64,000 nt of DNA from Schistosoma mansoni (lineage: Eukaryota; Platyhelminthes; Trematoda; Strigeidida; Schistosomatidae), in NCBI RefSeq assembly GCF_000237925.1, contig NC_031495.1, forward strand, positions 9,711,852-9,775,851, written 5' to 3'. This document shows, one piece after another, positions 44,400 through 55,932 of the stretch (its first letter is position 1; every line of letters begins with the position of its first letter). A model generated the notes under the pieces. It had not been told where the DNA came from and did no database searches. It saw nothing but the letters and a program-made list of their open reading frames with translations. The translations under genes and the position numbers were made by a program.

Positions 44400-44837
44400 G
44401 TGCCCGACGCCGAGACTGGTTGGCAAAGGCACAGAGGTGGTCAGTGCACTATATGGTTTCGTGGTATGAAATAAAGTTGTACAGGATTGGCTTCTGTTGG
44501 TCCCTTTACGACTCCCTGGTTGCGGTCTTAGAAATAATGCAACACAGTGGTTTGAGACGTTATCAGAAATAGCTTAGGATTGAAACCAGTGGCAGTCCTG
44601 CTGTGGTCTGTTTTTACGTTCTTCATAAAAGTGAACGTAACCTGACTGAACTGCTCCTATTATTATTATTATTTCATTCTCATACATCAATTTCTTCGTT
44701 GTTGCCCTTCTTACTATTATACGCACTTTACATTCGCTGTCTTTTTACAACCTCATTGTTATTGTGTGGCGCATGTGTATTTGGTGCTCCATTGTACCAA
44801 TATTTGTATTCAAAGGAATGAATAAATAAATAAAGTA
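44400..44837 (+). mobile_element. 3' UTR of a LINE-type element
   Basis: The end shares GGTGCT, TTGTACCAATATTT and an AAATAAATAAATAAA-like tail with the short retroposon at 12.3 kb. It is 5' truncated; the rest is non-coding, with an (ATT)n run at about 44665-44680. Confidence 0.6.
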
Positions 44838-45099
44838 GGATTATATGATTAACTGTTGAATAGAATGAGTACGTGCCCGTACATTGTAATAATGGTAAGG
44901 AATGGTTAGCCTTTAAGAATGAGTCTCTTGTGTCCCATATTTGGGATATTAAATTTTCTCAGATGGATCTGTATTCTCACAACCATCTAGTTTATCTTGG
45001 AAGCCCTCACTCGCCAGTAATTTGCAGTGATAGTTGGTATAATACCTTAGTGGAGGAAGCTTGTCAGTGTATGACTGCGGCAATAACTAAGTGACTGTA

Positions 45100-45630
45100 A
45101 AATAACAGCAATTTAGAATGTTACTGATTATCTGTCTAATGAGTCTAAAGGGCTTCAGTTCTTCTAGATCAAGTCGAAAAGATAATTTAATCCAATCATA
45201 AGTGTTATGTGGCTCACTACTAAGTCTAATGGTAAAAGTTTTTTACTATGCTCTTTCCCATCTTCTTTTACTTCATGTTATACTTTATTTCCTTTTATCA
45301 GTTAGTCTATTTCACTCAAATTTAGCCAGCAATTAAAAGTTAATTTTTTTGTTTCGTATTTTTAAACTATCCTCTCCTAGAATATATCAATGATATAGTC
45401 GTTAAATATTTTTCACTTACGGTTTGTCAATTACGTGACCTATATTTCATTCAAAAATCATTGATCGGTTACTAAATATATTGATCTTTTTATTTTCATC
45501 TATTTTGAAATTGTTTAGATATCGTTTACCGCTTTCTACATCCACTTTCTGTGCATCCATATTCTACTGTAAAATTGTCATTCTAATTAGCTGTTTGGTT
45601 ATTATATTTCCTTTTCCTTCTCTGTTATAA
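45100..45630 (+). promoter_or_regulatory. Upstream region of ARPC5
   Basis: An AT-rich, pyrimidine-rich stretch directly before the ARPC5 start. No definite TATA box, initiator or trans-splice acceptor can be assigned. TAA lies immediately upstream of and in frame with the ATG, so the coding frame does not extend further 5'. Confidence 0.3.
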
Positions 45631-46023
45631 ATGGCTAAAAATACCGGAGATACAAAATTTCGAACGGTGAATGTTGACCAGTTGACTGAACCAACATTTC
45701 AAGATGAACTAACGGAAGATATCAAACCGTCTAGGTTGAATGTTTCTGAAATCAATAGTTTAATATCGAGTGGAAAGTCTACAGATGCTATTTTGAACAT
45801 ATTACAAAATGCACCAATTAATTCAAAAGATCAGCAAACTAAGGACACAGTATTCAAATTGATGATGCGTTTGCTATCACAATTTAAATCAAACCAAAAT
45901 ATTGATGAATTTTTGTCAACTATGGATCAAGATAAAATTGATTTACTTATGAAATATATTTACCGTGGATTTGAACAACCACAAGAGATAAGTTGTGCAG
46001 CACTGTTAACATGGCATGAGAAG
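45631..46023 (+). CDS. ARPC5: ARPC5 exon 1
   Basis: Carries the whole N-terminal and helical core up to LLTWHEK, phase 0, with donor GTACGT at 46024. Confidence 0.97.
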
Positions 46024-46971
46024 GTACGTTCAAAAATCTGTTATATACACTGTTGCTGTTTAAAAAAATAATTAGTTTGAAATTAACTAATTAATCTATT
46101 TTGTATGCAGTTATGTTAATCCACTAGTTAATAACATTTCCGTAGTAGAATTCTCTCTGTATTTGTTCTGATAATGGTGATTGAATTTTTGATTTTCTGT
46201 ACACTAGGTAAAGTAATAATATATACATTACTAAAGATTTATACTTATCAACTCTCATTACCTCCTAATTTATCCCAGTATTCGGTTTTTCTCGATATGG
46301 ATTACCGTTTTGGCATATATATAAATGGTTCATATTCTTCTATGTGTGGATTGTTTGTAGATTAGCATACTTAGTTTGTTAATGCTTCCCTATTTTAACC
46401 AGTAACACTATGGAACTCAAAACAATTCAATAAGCACTTAATCCCATGATTTTAAAACTAATAAGCTTGATGACGACTGTCTGACGTTTCAGGGAAAAGT
46501 AGTGGTAATTTGACTACGCGGTTCAAATAATTGTTGCTCAACCATTAGACCACTACTTTATCTACTTCCGTTTAAACAATGGAAAAGTAATTTCTGGCAA
46601 TATTTTACTCTACTCTCACTCAGTAGGTGTAAACAATGTTGTAATATTACGCGAGTTAGTTATCATTAGTTTGTTAAAATTATCAGAAATAATGTCATTC
46701 AGTTCACTGATCTCAGAGGTTGATGTGTTTGACAGTTTTACAGGTAATTGTAATTCATCCTAACATTGGAATTAAAAAAAAACTTGAAAATTTCCTGTTG
46801 GTTTTTATTGAACTATCGCAATAAATTAACATGACTTATACGGTTGTATCCTGAATTTTTGTTAAAGTGTTTGTTTCTAATAAAACGTCTCACCGTTTCA
46901 TTTTTCAGGTGTATACTTACGGCAAAGCTGGTTCTATTATGCGTGTCCTTACTGATCGTAAACGTGTTTAA
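45631..46971 (+). CDS. ARPC5: Actin-related protein 2/3 complex subunit 5 (p16-Arc), two exons
   Basis: Smallest subunit of the Arp2/3 complex, which nucleates branched actin filaments at the cell cortex; ARPC5 links ARPC4 and ARPC1 to the complex. Exons 45631-46023 (131 codons) and 46909-46971 (20 codons plus TAA), with intron GTACGT...TTTTTCAG of 885 bp. The product is 151 residues, the same length as human ARPC5. Family features: start MAKNTGDTKFRTVNVDQ (human MSKNTVSSARFRKVDVDE), 'ILQNAPINSKDQQTKD' (human 'ALKNPPINTKSQAVKD'), DKIDLLMKYIYRGFEQP (human 'NGVDLLMKYIYKGFESP'), LLTWHEK, and the end GSIMRVLTDRKRV (human GSIVRVLTARKTV). The acidic segment (ELTEDIKPS) is shorter than in vertebrates. 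Frame, motifs and both ends agree; it appears intact. Confidence 0.97.
46909..46971 (+). CDS. ARPC5: ARPC5 exon 2 (C-terminus)
   Basis: Reads VYTYGKAGSIMRVLTDRKRV and TAA; the GSI-RVLT-RK-V end is diagnostic of the subunit. Confidence 0.96.
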   Translation: MYTYGKAGSIMRVLTDRKRV

Positions 46972-47074
46972 TAACTATGCCATATGTATATGTTCGTGCT
47001 CATGATTTTATATATTAATGTTATCTCTTTTACAGTGCAGTTACATTGCAAAATATTATTTGTACTTTCATCAA

Positions 47075-47080
47075 AATAAA
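47075..47080 (+). terminator. Candidate polyadenylation signal of ARPC5
   Basis: AATAAA about 105 bases after the stop codon, followed within 60 bases by T-rich sequence. Confidence 0.5.
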
Positions 47081-47464
47081 ACAAGGAAACACCAAGTGGC
47101 AGTGTTGACATCAATTTGTCGGCCTTTTTTTAATGCTATTTTATATCATATTTTATTTCAATTGTTTTCAAGGTTTTATTCTTACTCGATTGGATAATAT
47201 ACAAAGGTTAAACGGATTCAGCTGAAATATTTTTTATTTGTCTTTATCTGACTATTCTTTGCAATGTGCATATATTAACATGTTTAATCTTTGATGATAG
47301 TTTAAGCGAAAATTGAAAAATGTATAATTCTGATCCATTAAAGATTTGTTCAACGATTCCTTTTCAACATGTGGGTTATAATAGAACTATTGAGGGATTA
47401 GATTTGAAACTTGATGCTAAGCTTCTGACCTAATGAGATAATATTTTAAGAACTGTTATGACAT

Positions 47465-49560
47465 ATTGTTGTCATTCACAACGTAGAACCTGTTACGTAT
47501 GTGCATCGGTTCAAGTTACTATACTCCATTGGCACAGGTCAAATCTCAGAATAGTATAGTAGTAGTATAAGTGGTTATAGAAGTGATTAGACATCAAAGA
47601 CACAATTCAAGAGAATATGAATTAGTGAAGTAAAATCACAGAAAAGGTTATTAGGGATTCAGAAGCTCAAAATTTGAGGGAAGACAAAGAGTGGATGCAT
47701 CTGCGCCATCGTAAACGATTTTGAGCCGTGTCATTCAAAGTCTCTGACCACTGATCACGATAATTACATGGATCCCAACCAGGTAGTCTACACCTATTAA
47801 CATGGTTCAGTCAAATTGTTAAGGACTTTATGGTCTGCTGCCGCCATGTTTCGGTTTGTCTCTCCTCAAATTACCTCCTGTCTACTCCTACACCACAACA
47901 CCGTCCGTCGAGATGGTGGGTTGTTGAGTATACGTAGCACATGTTCCAACCATTTCGGTTGGCGAAGATTTGCTGTCAGTCATCAACCGATTTGCCATCC
48001 TTATCTAGTGCCTTATTCTTAACCCAGGTCTTGCTTACTCGGTGGTTTCGAAATACAGGAGCAATGCTTCAAAGACGCCTATGATCGAATACCAGTAATC
48101 TAGGAATATCTTCTATTCTTAATGGGCATGTTTCACATCCATAAAGTAGAACGTAGATAAGTAAGGTGGGCGATACATTCCAATACTTCACTCTCTATCA
48201 TTAATTCAGGCCCTGACGCAAGCCAATCCTGAAATATCATTTTACATTTGGTGGGCAAGAACTGCATCCTAAGCATGCTTGCATTTTCAATTAAGGTAGT
48301 CAGAAGACCATTTTTTCAGCGTCTTCACCAAACAGAACCGTATCATCAATAGGTGTATCTCCTGGTGAAAGATCAATCCCTGAAAAGTCGGACAATTAAA
48401 GTGTTCTCTTTAAAAGAATGTGTATGGCCGAGTTAAATAAAAATAGGGAAGGCAGACAACCCTGACCAACACCACTTGAAGTAACCGACTTTGATGAACG
48501 TACGCCATAAGCTCTGATTCGACCACTGGTTTTTGCGTAGATAGCCTGTACAAGTTTGTCGTACTTTTTCTGTAAACCTTCCAATAATAGACACTGCTAC
48601 AGAACCTCACGAGCAATAGTGTTGGACTCCACCTTAGTGTCAAGGAATATTATTATAGTCGAGAAGCGTCTCTCAGGACCTGAGGAAGGTTAAATAGTTG
48701 GTCCATACGTTCAGGCTTGAAACCAGCCTGGTTTTGTTGGGTTTGCTTTTTACAAGCTCTAGTTAGACGTCGAAATATTATTGAGGCTAATATTTTAGAC
48801 ACTATATTAGTTAAACTGATTCCTGTGTGATTGTCACAAGATGACTTTTGTCCTTTTTTATAAACTGGAACGGTCGAGATCGTTCATATGAGATTACGCT
48901 CATTTTCCAGAAGTTAGCTAAGAGTTCAGTTAATCTAACTGTTAAAACTGGACCATCATCCTTACAAATCTCAGGGGTTAGTCCATCAGACTCTTCTGCT
49001 CTCCCTCCCTCTAGATTGCTTAAAGTCTTTTCAATCTCACTAACAGTTGGGGGACTTTCATCGATTCGTCATTCATGTCGTCTGGGTACCTGTAGTGTAT
49101 CTGAAGGCCAGTTGAACTGTTCTCTAGAGTGTTCTGCCTGTCGCCCCAGTCTCTTCGATTGAGAGTGAATAGTAGTCCCGTCTTTTTCTGAAATAATCTC
49201 ACTAACAGACTGAATTTCAACACCCGTTTCCTTGATAAGTATGAACAGTTGTCTACTACCATTGCTGACAATCATTGCGTAAGCCTTTTATAGGCCTACG
49301 TTTAAGCTTTCTCCGCTCCTCATCGTATCAGACGAGATGTGTTTTCGAGTATCTATTAATTCAGCAGACGCCTCTGAAATTAAATGGCTTTTCTAACCTT
49401 TTGGTTTAAGTTACTAGTAGATATTACTACTGTTTTCACGGCTTTTTGGATATCATACTAAGCTGCCTCAGGGTAAATATCCTTTTCATGGTTGACCGAA
49501 TCCTCAAATTATTCCTGAAATATATTCTCAATTTTTTCATTATTAATTTGAACTCTAGGG
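47465..49560 (-). mobile_element. Second RTE-like LINE family, decayed copy
   Basis: On the minus strand the order is: pre-RT segment 'LFILIKETGVEIQSVSEIISEKDGTTIHSQSKRLGRQAEHSREQFNWPS' (about 49275-49080), 'PTVSEIEKTLSNLEGGRAEESDGLTPEICKDDGPVLTVRLTELL' (about 49060-48900), 'KALYAKTSGRIRAYG...SSGVGQGCLPSLFLFNSAIHILL' (RT motif B region, about 48570-48410), then a C-terminal 'VGTCATYTQQPTIS' and QTETW-like end (about 47990-47830). A 3' UTR ends near 47480. The part holding motif A is largely missing, and there are many frameshifts. It belongs to a different family from the 13.8 kb element. Confidence 0.8.
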
Positions 49561-50793
49561 GTTTATATTTACAACCAGAAATACATGGGAAAAAGCTGCA
49601 AGAGAAGGGACTATGAAACAACTGTATGATACGGCGAAGAAACTAGCAGGGAGATATAGTAAACCAGAGATATCCGTCAAGGACAAAGAAAGAAAGGCAA
49701 TCACGGAGATTGAAGAACAGAGGAAAAGATGGGCACAATACTTCAAGGAACTGCTGAATAGACCAGCCCCATTGAATCCACCGAACATCGAAGCAGCACA
49801 CACAGACCTTCCTATAGCTGTCACTCCACCAACGATCGAAGAAGTCAAGACGGCCATCAGACAAATCAAGAGCGAGAAAGCAGCAGGACCTGACAATATA
49901 CCAGCTGAAGCACTGAAGTCAGATATTGAAGCAACAGCAAATATGCTTCACCTTGTATTCAAGAAGATTTGAGAGGAGGAACAAGTTGCAACGGACTGGA
50001 AAAAAGGACACCTCACCATGATACTAAAGAAAAGAGATCTGAGCAAATGTGAGAACTACAGAGGCATCACACTGTTGTCAGTACCAGGAAAAGTTTTCAA
50101 CAGAGTGTTGCTGAACCGGATGAAAGACGCAGTAGACGCCCAACTTCGAGATCAACAGGCTGGATTCCGTAAGGATCGATCATACACGGACCGAATCGCG
50201 ACACTACAGATCATCATGGAACAATCAGTAAAGTGGAACTCGTCACTATAAATCGACTTCATTGACTATGAGAAGGCGTTTGATAGTATGGACAGGAAAA
50301 CATGGAAACTTCTTCGACACTATGAAGTTCCTGAGAAGATTGTCAACATTATCCAAAACTCATACGACAGACTACAGTGCAAAGTGGTGCATAGAAGATA
50401 GCTGACAGACGCATTTGCAGTAAGGAACGAAGTCAGACAAGGCTGCTTTCTCTCCCCCTTCCTCTTTCTTCTGGTGGCTGACTGGATTATGATGACTTCG
50501 ACATCTTAGGGGAAGCACGGAATACAATGGACATCTCAGAATCAATTAGACGATTTGGACTTCGCAGATGACCTAGCTATTCTATCTCATGCACACGAAC
50601 AAATGCAGATGAAGACAACTAGTGTAGCAGCAGCCTCTGCATCAATAGGCTTCAACATACACAAAGGAAAAAGCAATATTCTCAAATACAACACGGAGAA
50701 CACCAACCCAGTCACAGTTGATTGAGAAACTGTGGAAGATATGGAAATATTCGCGTACTTGGGAAGCATCATTGATGAACGAGGAGGATTTGT
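49561..50793 (+). mobile_element. RTE LINE fragment (same family as 13.8-16.7 kb), both ends missing
   Basis: Starts at 'TRNTWEKAAREGTMKQLYDTAKKLAGRYSKPE', the linker before RT, and continues through [12 protein letters not shown], '[59 protein letters not shown]', [13 protein letters not shown], '[20 protein letters not shown]', [15 protein letters not shown], and stops within the '[11 protein letters not shown]' segment. There are at least three in-frame stops or frameshifts. It lacks the 3' end, which is unusual for target-primed insertion and points to a later deletion. It abuts the minus-strand LINE directly. Confidence 0.9.
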
Positions 50794-52332
50794 CTAACAC
50801 TTATCACATGATTTTAATAAAAATCTGCTATTCATTAAGACGAAAACTATTCGATACTACTATATGCAGAAACAGTTTGTTCAATTTCAATTTAGTGAAC
50901 AGCGAAACAAGGGATTAAGCTATATAAAATCATGTGTTTAAGGGCATTTTAAATTAGCCATACAGTCAAGGATGAATAAATAAATAAAAATGGATCGAAA
51001 AGCCTAAGTCATTATGGCTGTCTTAATGGAAACAAGGCAATGACAAATTATGGTGTTAACAGTCTGTCGAAACTACTAAACAGTAGTATAAAATTACAAA
51101 CGTTATTTTAGATAACTCAAAAATTTTCATATTGTGAATTAGAACATAAATAGGCGAACAATATTGCTTTCAATTAGATTAGAGCCTGATGAGTATCTAA
51201 CTAGAAACAATATTTTAGATGTCAACATTATTAGCTGTCAAATTTTCCTCATATTGAAGATGTACTCATGATGAGACTTATAATGTTCCGGTAAAGCAAA
51301 AATCGTTAATCATTTGTGGCCCCGGTCTTTGTTAATTGATAAGGGTGAAGCTCTAAATGAAATTTATTTGGTCTTCATCAAGTTGATTCTGATCATAACG
51401 GATTACTAGACAGAAAATACTCAATAAAGTTAAAACTTGACAATAATGATGTATTAATTAGTCATTGATATTGAGAAGTTTCTGAATTCCTAGTAAAATT
51501 TATGGCCAGTACAGTTCAATAATATTGGAAGTATGATAAATACTTCTGATCTCCATGTATGATAGTCACTCCATATCGTGATTTGGCTAATGTAGGTAAC
51601 CTAAACAGTCGGATTTCAACTTAGTAGTCTAAGGACAATGGATTTACTATGAGACGTCGAAGTCCTGTGAAACCTTTCTGATGAAGTCGGGAGTATGCAT
51701 TAGGGATTCGTTCCCTACTAAGTCAAAGCGTACGTCCAGTGTTTCTTGATTTTCATTGGTCGTTTAGCAATCATTTTCATAGACGTTTTGTTAATTCGTG
51801 GCGTGAATTGTTTTCAAACCCTTAGTTTTTCGAAAAATGGCTATAAATGTAATCAGTGACAGTTGAATTAAAACAACAATACAATTTGATTATCCAAAGG
51901 AGTAAATCCTGATGATCACCATGAAAATTATGATCTTACCCTATTTTTATTTATTAATGAAAATGAACTGTAAGTGCTTAAGTTGATAATCTTTTGCATT
52001 TAGTTTGGCGATTTAGTCAAACTGTAGGCATATTAGTTGTAATATCTACTTATCGAGTTAGTATTTATTGTTCCTGGAATTTATTCTGATTTCTCTAGTT
52101 TAAAAACAGATTTAGTTTAAAGCTTTTACATTATAATTATTGTGGTAGCTTGTCATGAAACGAGATAATGCAACCCTGATATTTTGTATTCCTATCATAT
52201 TGAAAAAAATAATTGATAAACTTATTCTCACTTAAAAGTTGTATACATTCCAATTTGATCACATAGAAAATATGAATTGTAAAGTTGACCTGTGAACAAC
52301 CATACTATTTAGAACTTAATTTTTTACATCAC
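50794..52332. other. Intergenic, AT-rich, unrecognised
   Basis: Only short open frames; no repeat family or gene was recognised. Confidence 0.35.
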
Positions 52333-52583
52333 ATGGTTTTATATCCAACTGCATCACAAGACAAGCCCCCACATGGAATCCTGAAGGCCAAAGGAGAAGA
52401 GGAAGGCCAAAGAACAGATTACGTCGAGAAATGGAGACAGACATGAGAAGAATGAACAAAAAATGGATAGAACTAGCAAAGAAGACCCAGGACAGAGTGG
52501 ATTGGAGAATGCTGGTCGGCGGCCTATGCTCCATTGGGAGTAACAAGCGAACGTAACTCTCTAAGTAAGTAATGGTTTTATAT
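52333..52583 (+). mobile_element. 5'-truncated RTE LINE insertion with perfect 12-bp duplication
   Basis: ATGGTTTTATAT flanks the insertion (52333-52344, 52572-52583). Coding remnant '[61 protein letters not shown]', then a short UTR ending in CTAAGTAAGTA. The first 20 bases after the duplication do not match the LINE. The C-terminal frame is uninterrupted, suggesting a young copy. It is closer to the 24.2-24.8 kb copy (CSIGSN) than to the 39.7 kb copy (CSSTRGN). Confidence 0.92.
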
Positions 52584-55272
52584 ATTGGTTTACTGAATTG
52601 ATATATGCCATTACTTTATCTTAAAAGTATCATCTATATTTATATTTGTCCATTTCCATATTCCAAATTTTAAAAGAAAACAATGTACTGAATAAAATTC
52701 TTCGTAAAATAATCCAAATTGTAATTCACCTAGTATGTTGGATAATTATGAGTAGTTGGTAGAAATCAATGAACTAAGATTTGCTTCCTATTGATGGTTA
52801 TCGAAAATAACCTATTTACAACTTCGAGTAAAACTACACTGGTTTTCAAATTTAAATCTACCTAAACCACAATAATGAAGGTAACAGTTTCAAGAGAAAC
52901 AACAAATCCAATTAGACATTTCGAGTATGGATTCTTGCTGTACACCATTGTTCTTTTGTTTAGCATTTCTTGGACGATACATTTCAGTTGACTCTTCTTA
53001 AATCAGAACAAGAAATAAAGTTGAGCAATGCATGTTCAAATAACCTGAACAAAAAAGATAACAGTAAAAGTATTGTTTATATTGTACTTGCGTAAGAACC
53101 TGACATCATGATACTTGGGCTACCGCTGATTGGTCGAAAATGGATTAATCAGCGTATTCCGATTTTAGCTAGATCACAGCATGTAATTGTAAGAACTCTA
53201 TCCTGTTACTAACCATCAGTCTCGATACGTCGGTCCACAGCTTCCTGATGATTGCTTCTAACTATCAAACTTAAAAGCGTTTAAATTAATTAACAATCAT
53301 ATTTGTACAGAATAAAGTGAATTGTACTTCACATAGATCAACCAATAACTTTGTGCAAACAAATTTACAGTAGCGTAAGATTTAATGGTTATAACCAACG
53401 GATATAACTAATTAACATTGTTATGAAAATACTTCTTGAAATGTGATTTTATATCATATACTATAGCAAAGTGTCAGCTACTTATATCATTCGCGCTCCA
53501 AACTGTTAATTCCTTGCTCAGCATATCATCAGCTCAGTTAGACTTGTAAAACCAGCTACACTCAGCTGGAGAACTATGCATAAGTGCTTAAAATTGATAA
53601 CTGTTTGTTCTGACTTATTAATTAATCTGCAGGAATGTGGTAAAAATCCTCTTAATAAAATCAGAAACATGGTGTTCAGATATTTGAATGAGCAATGATA
53701 GTTTTAAGTTGTAGATGGGTGTTGAGTCGCGACTGACTATGATCACCACTACAATAAGATTATGTGCCAGATATCGACTTGGATCCCTCGATATACCGAA
53801 AACCAGAAGGCTGTAATTGGTCCAGATAAGATATATTTATTGGTGATCTCGTGGTATCGAAAGAATACCGAGACGTGCCACAGATTACAGGCAAAATGGC
53901 AGAGCATGAGAGCGTTCGCACGAACAAGATGGACAACGGAACGAAAAGTGCTTTTGGTATATTTAAACAAACAAGTACAGTAAAACAATCACTGGTACAA
54001 TTGGTTGTAATAATAATTGTTTCCATTACACCAATCGCATTTTCGTCATAAAAATGTAGGTCACTACAAAGTTCGAATTTAACGGAACACACGTTTAACT
54101 TTCATCTATTTTTACGAAATCATCCACCGTGATCAAGGGATTTTTGTCTCATATGCAATTACAGGTTTGATAAGATGGGTAGAAATTAAGATGAACAGTC
54201 AGATTCTCATTGACTGAACTCCTGGTGGGCTAAGAACTGCTTCCATCCAATCGTGTATCCTATCATTTTCGCTTTGTGTTGATAGTTCGTTTATGAGTGT
54301 GTAATTTTATCACACAAAACACCTATTATCCCTGTAAATGATCTTTCTTGTCTATGTGTGAAAAGCAATCCGGGACTTAGCAATGCAACCTTACGAAGAG
54401 CCATCACTTAGCTACACTCCATATGATTAAATATCATCCATAGATTAACATTCTACTCATCTATTGTGACAATGAAAAGTGCTCTCTTCGAAAAATTAAA
54501 GTCTTAACAACGTTCTTATTTTAATTTTGTGAGATTCATTTTAAAGTTAATCACTAGTACGCATATTATCAATATTATATTATTGTTGCCATAATGATTT
54601 TCAAAATCTAGACAAAATCACCAAAGTATTTAATTAGTAACAGTATTTGTTCCTCTAATGATGTCTACCTTCAGACTCATTTAAATAGTTGATAAACGCA
54701 TTAAAACTCTTAACAACTACAAAGTTACAATTTTAATTAACAATTTAAACTTCTTCACTATTGTTTTCTTCAAGGTACGATATTTGCATTACAATATCCG
54801 TAAACTAGTGAAAACATATAGATTATAAGTGTGTATCATTTAGACAATAAAAGAAACTATACACTCCTCATCCTTGATTCTTATCCAACCTATCTCATAT
54901 ACAAACATATGATCAGATACATTGGTTATTTCTTTTTCTTTTTTAATCTTTCTATACATATAACAACATTTAACTACTTATTATTAACTTATCTTTTTTA
55001 GTTTAATTCAAACACCCGCCTACTTAAATATTTAATCAGTTTATTCGCTTAAACAATTAGAAAAAGACTTTTATTGATCAAATTGAACAAATGAAATAAT
55101 ATATTTTTTTTCTTTCACTCACCCTATATGATGATGAATTAAATGAAGAAATGAATGGTACAATTGTAAATAAAAAAATTCTAAACAAGTAACTTAATAT
55201 TTTGGGTACCTGCTTTTTGTAATCTTATAAAAATAAACAAAGAGTATATGAGTAAATAATTCATAATAGAGA
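52584..55272. other. AT-rich upstream region of the kinase gene
   Basis: No gene recognised. The block 53760-54060 has raised GC and overlapping open frames on both strands (up to 110 codons, minus strand 53760-54092) without family motifs, possibly an old repeat. 54700-55270 is extremely AT-rich and is the presumed promoter and 5' UTR of the kinase gene. Confidence 0.35.
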
Positions 55273-55578
55273 ATGAATCATAATAATTATTATATAATGT
55301 TAAACAACAGAAAGAATCCCAATGCTAACAATGAAAACATTCTAAATTTAAAAATGAATCATAATATTTCTATATTATCAATGGATAAATCTAAAAATTC
55401 AAATTATTCTATGAAATTTTTCAATGATTCATTTAAACAAACACAAATTCAACATTCATGGATTGATAATACAAAGTGCCAAATTAATTCTAATGGAAAA
55501 TATAAAATTATACGTACTATAGGACAAGGAAATTTTGCTAAAGTTAAATTAGCAATTCATTTATTAACTGGACGTGAG
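55273..55578 (+). CDS. MARK/PAR-1-family Ser/Thr kinase, first coding exon (partial gene)
   Basis: Encodes 102 residues ending in phase 0 at donor GTAAGT (55579). Residues 75-102 read [28 protein letters not shown], matching the start of the MARK kinase domain ([28 protein letters not shown]), with the Gly-rich loop IGQGNFAKV at 83-91. MARK kinases phosphorylate microtubule-associated proteins and control cell polarity. The N-terminal 74 residues are Asn-rich ([22 protein letters not shown]) with no known domain. The ATG at 55273 is the first after an in-frame TAG six bases upstream. The VAIK lysine, catalytic loop and UBA/KA1 parts would lie on later exons that I cannot find before the window end. 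SIK- or AMPK-type relatives are less likely because of [15 protein letters not shown]. Confidence 0.85.
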
Positions 55579-55745
55579 GTAAGTATTGTTTGTTTTAAAA
55601 AAAAATATATCATCATCAATGTATGCAATGCTTTAGTGAATAAATGACATCATTCATTCTACACTACTGAAAAACGATCTAAACTAGAGATGCATGAATA
55701 AATATAAAGCAAATTAAATGAATCCTATTACTGTTCATTTTGTAG

Positions 55746-55932
55746 ACTATCGTTGATTTATTATTATCAGAAGGGGTTTTGTGGAGATTTATTATTTTCA
55801 TAGTTGAAAGCGTAAGTCAATTGAAGCTAGCTGAGAAGTCCCACAATAGGACGAAACGGCCGTCCAGTGCACCCAGATTTTCTCTGGTGGTCTAGCTTCA
55901 ATTGACTGACGCTTTCAACTATCGTTGATTTA
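55746..55932. mobile_element. Snap-back hammerhead retroposon with target-site duplication (kinase intron)
   Basis: ACTATCGTTGATTTA lies at 55746-55760 and 55918-55932; the first five bases may be microhomology. Inside, the family tail runs on the minus strand from its terminus (AAGGGGTTTTGTGGAG) to GAAGCTAG. It is then joined to a plus-strand piece with hammerhead and tail. The arms around 55800-55830 and 55892-55922 are inverted repeats with one mismatch. Confidence 0.9.
55831..55870 (+). ncRNA. Degenerate hammerhead ribozyme
   Basis: Stem II, GAAA, stem III and the GTC site are present, but the core reads CTGAGAA (conserved G replaced by A) and the 5' stem I arm has been lost at the inversion junction. 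Predicted inactive. Confidence 0.7.

Noticed and set aside
46174-46365. 63-codon open frame in the ARPC5 intron
   Set aside because: Hydrophobic AT-rich chance frame within an intron whose flanking exons join exactly.
53749-54092. Minus-strand 110-codon open frame (and overlapping frames)
   Set aside because: Overlapping frames on both strands, no family motif and low-complexity composition; treated as chance within a possible old repeat.
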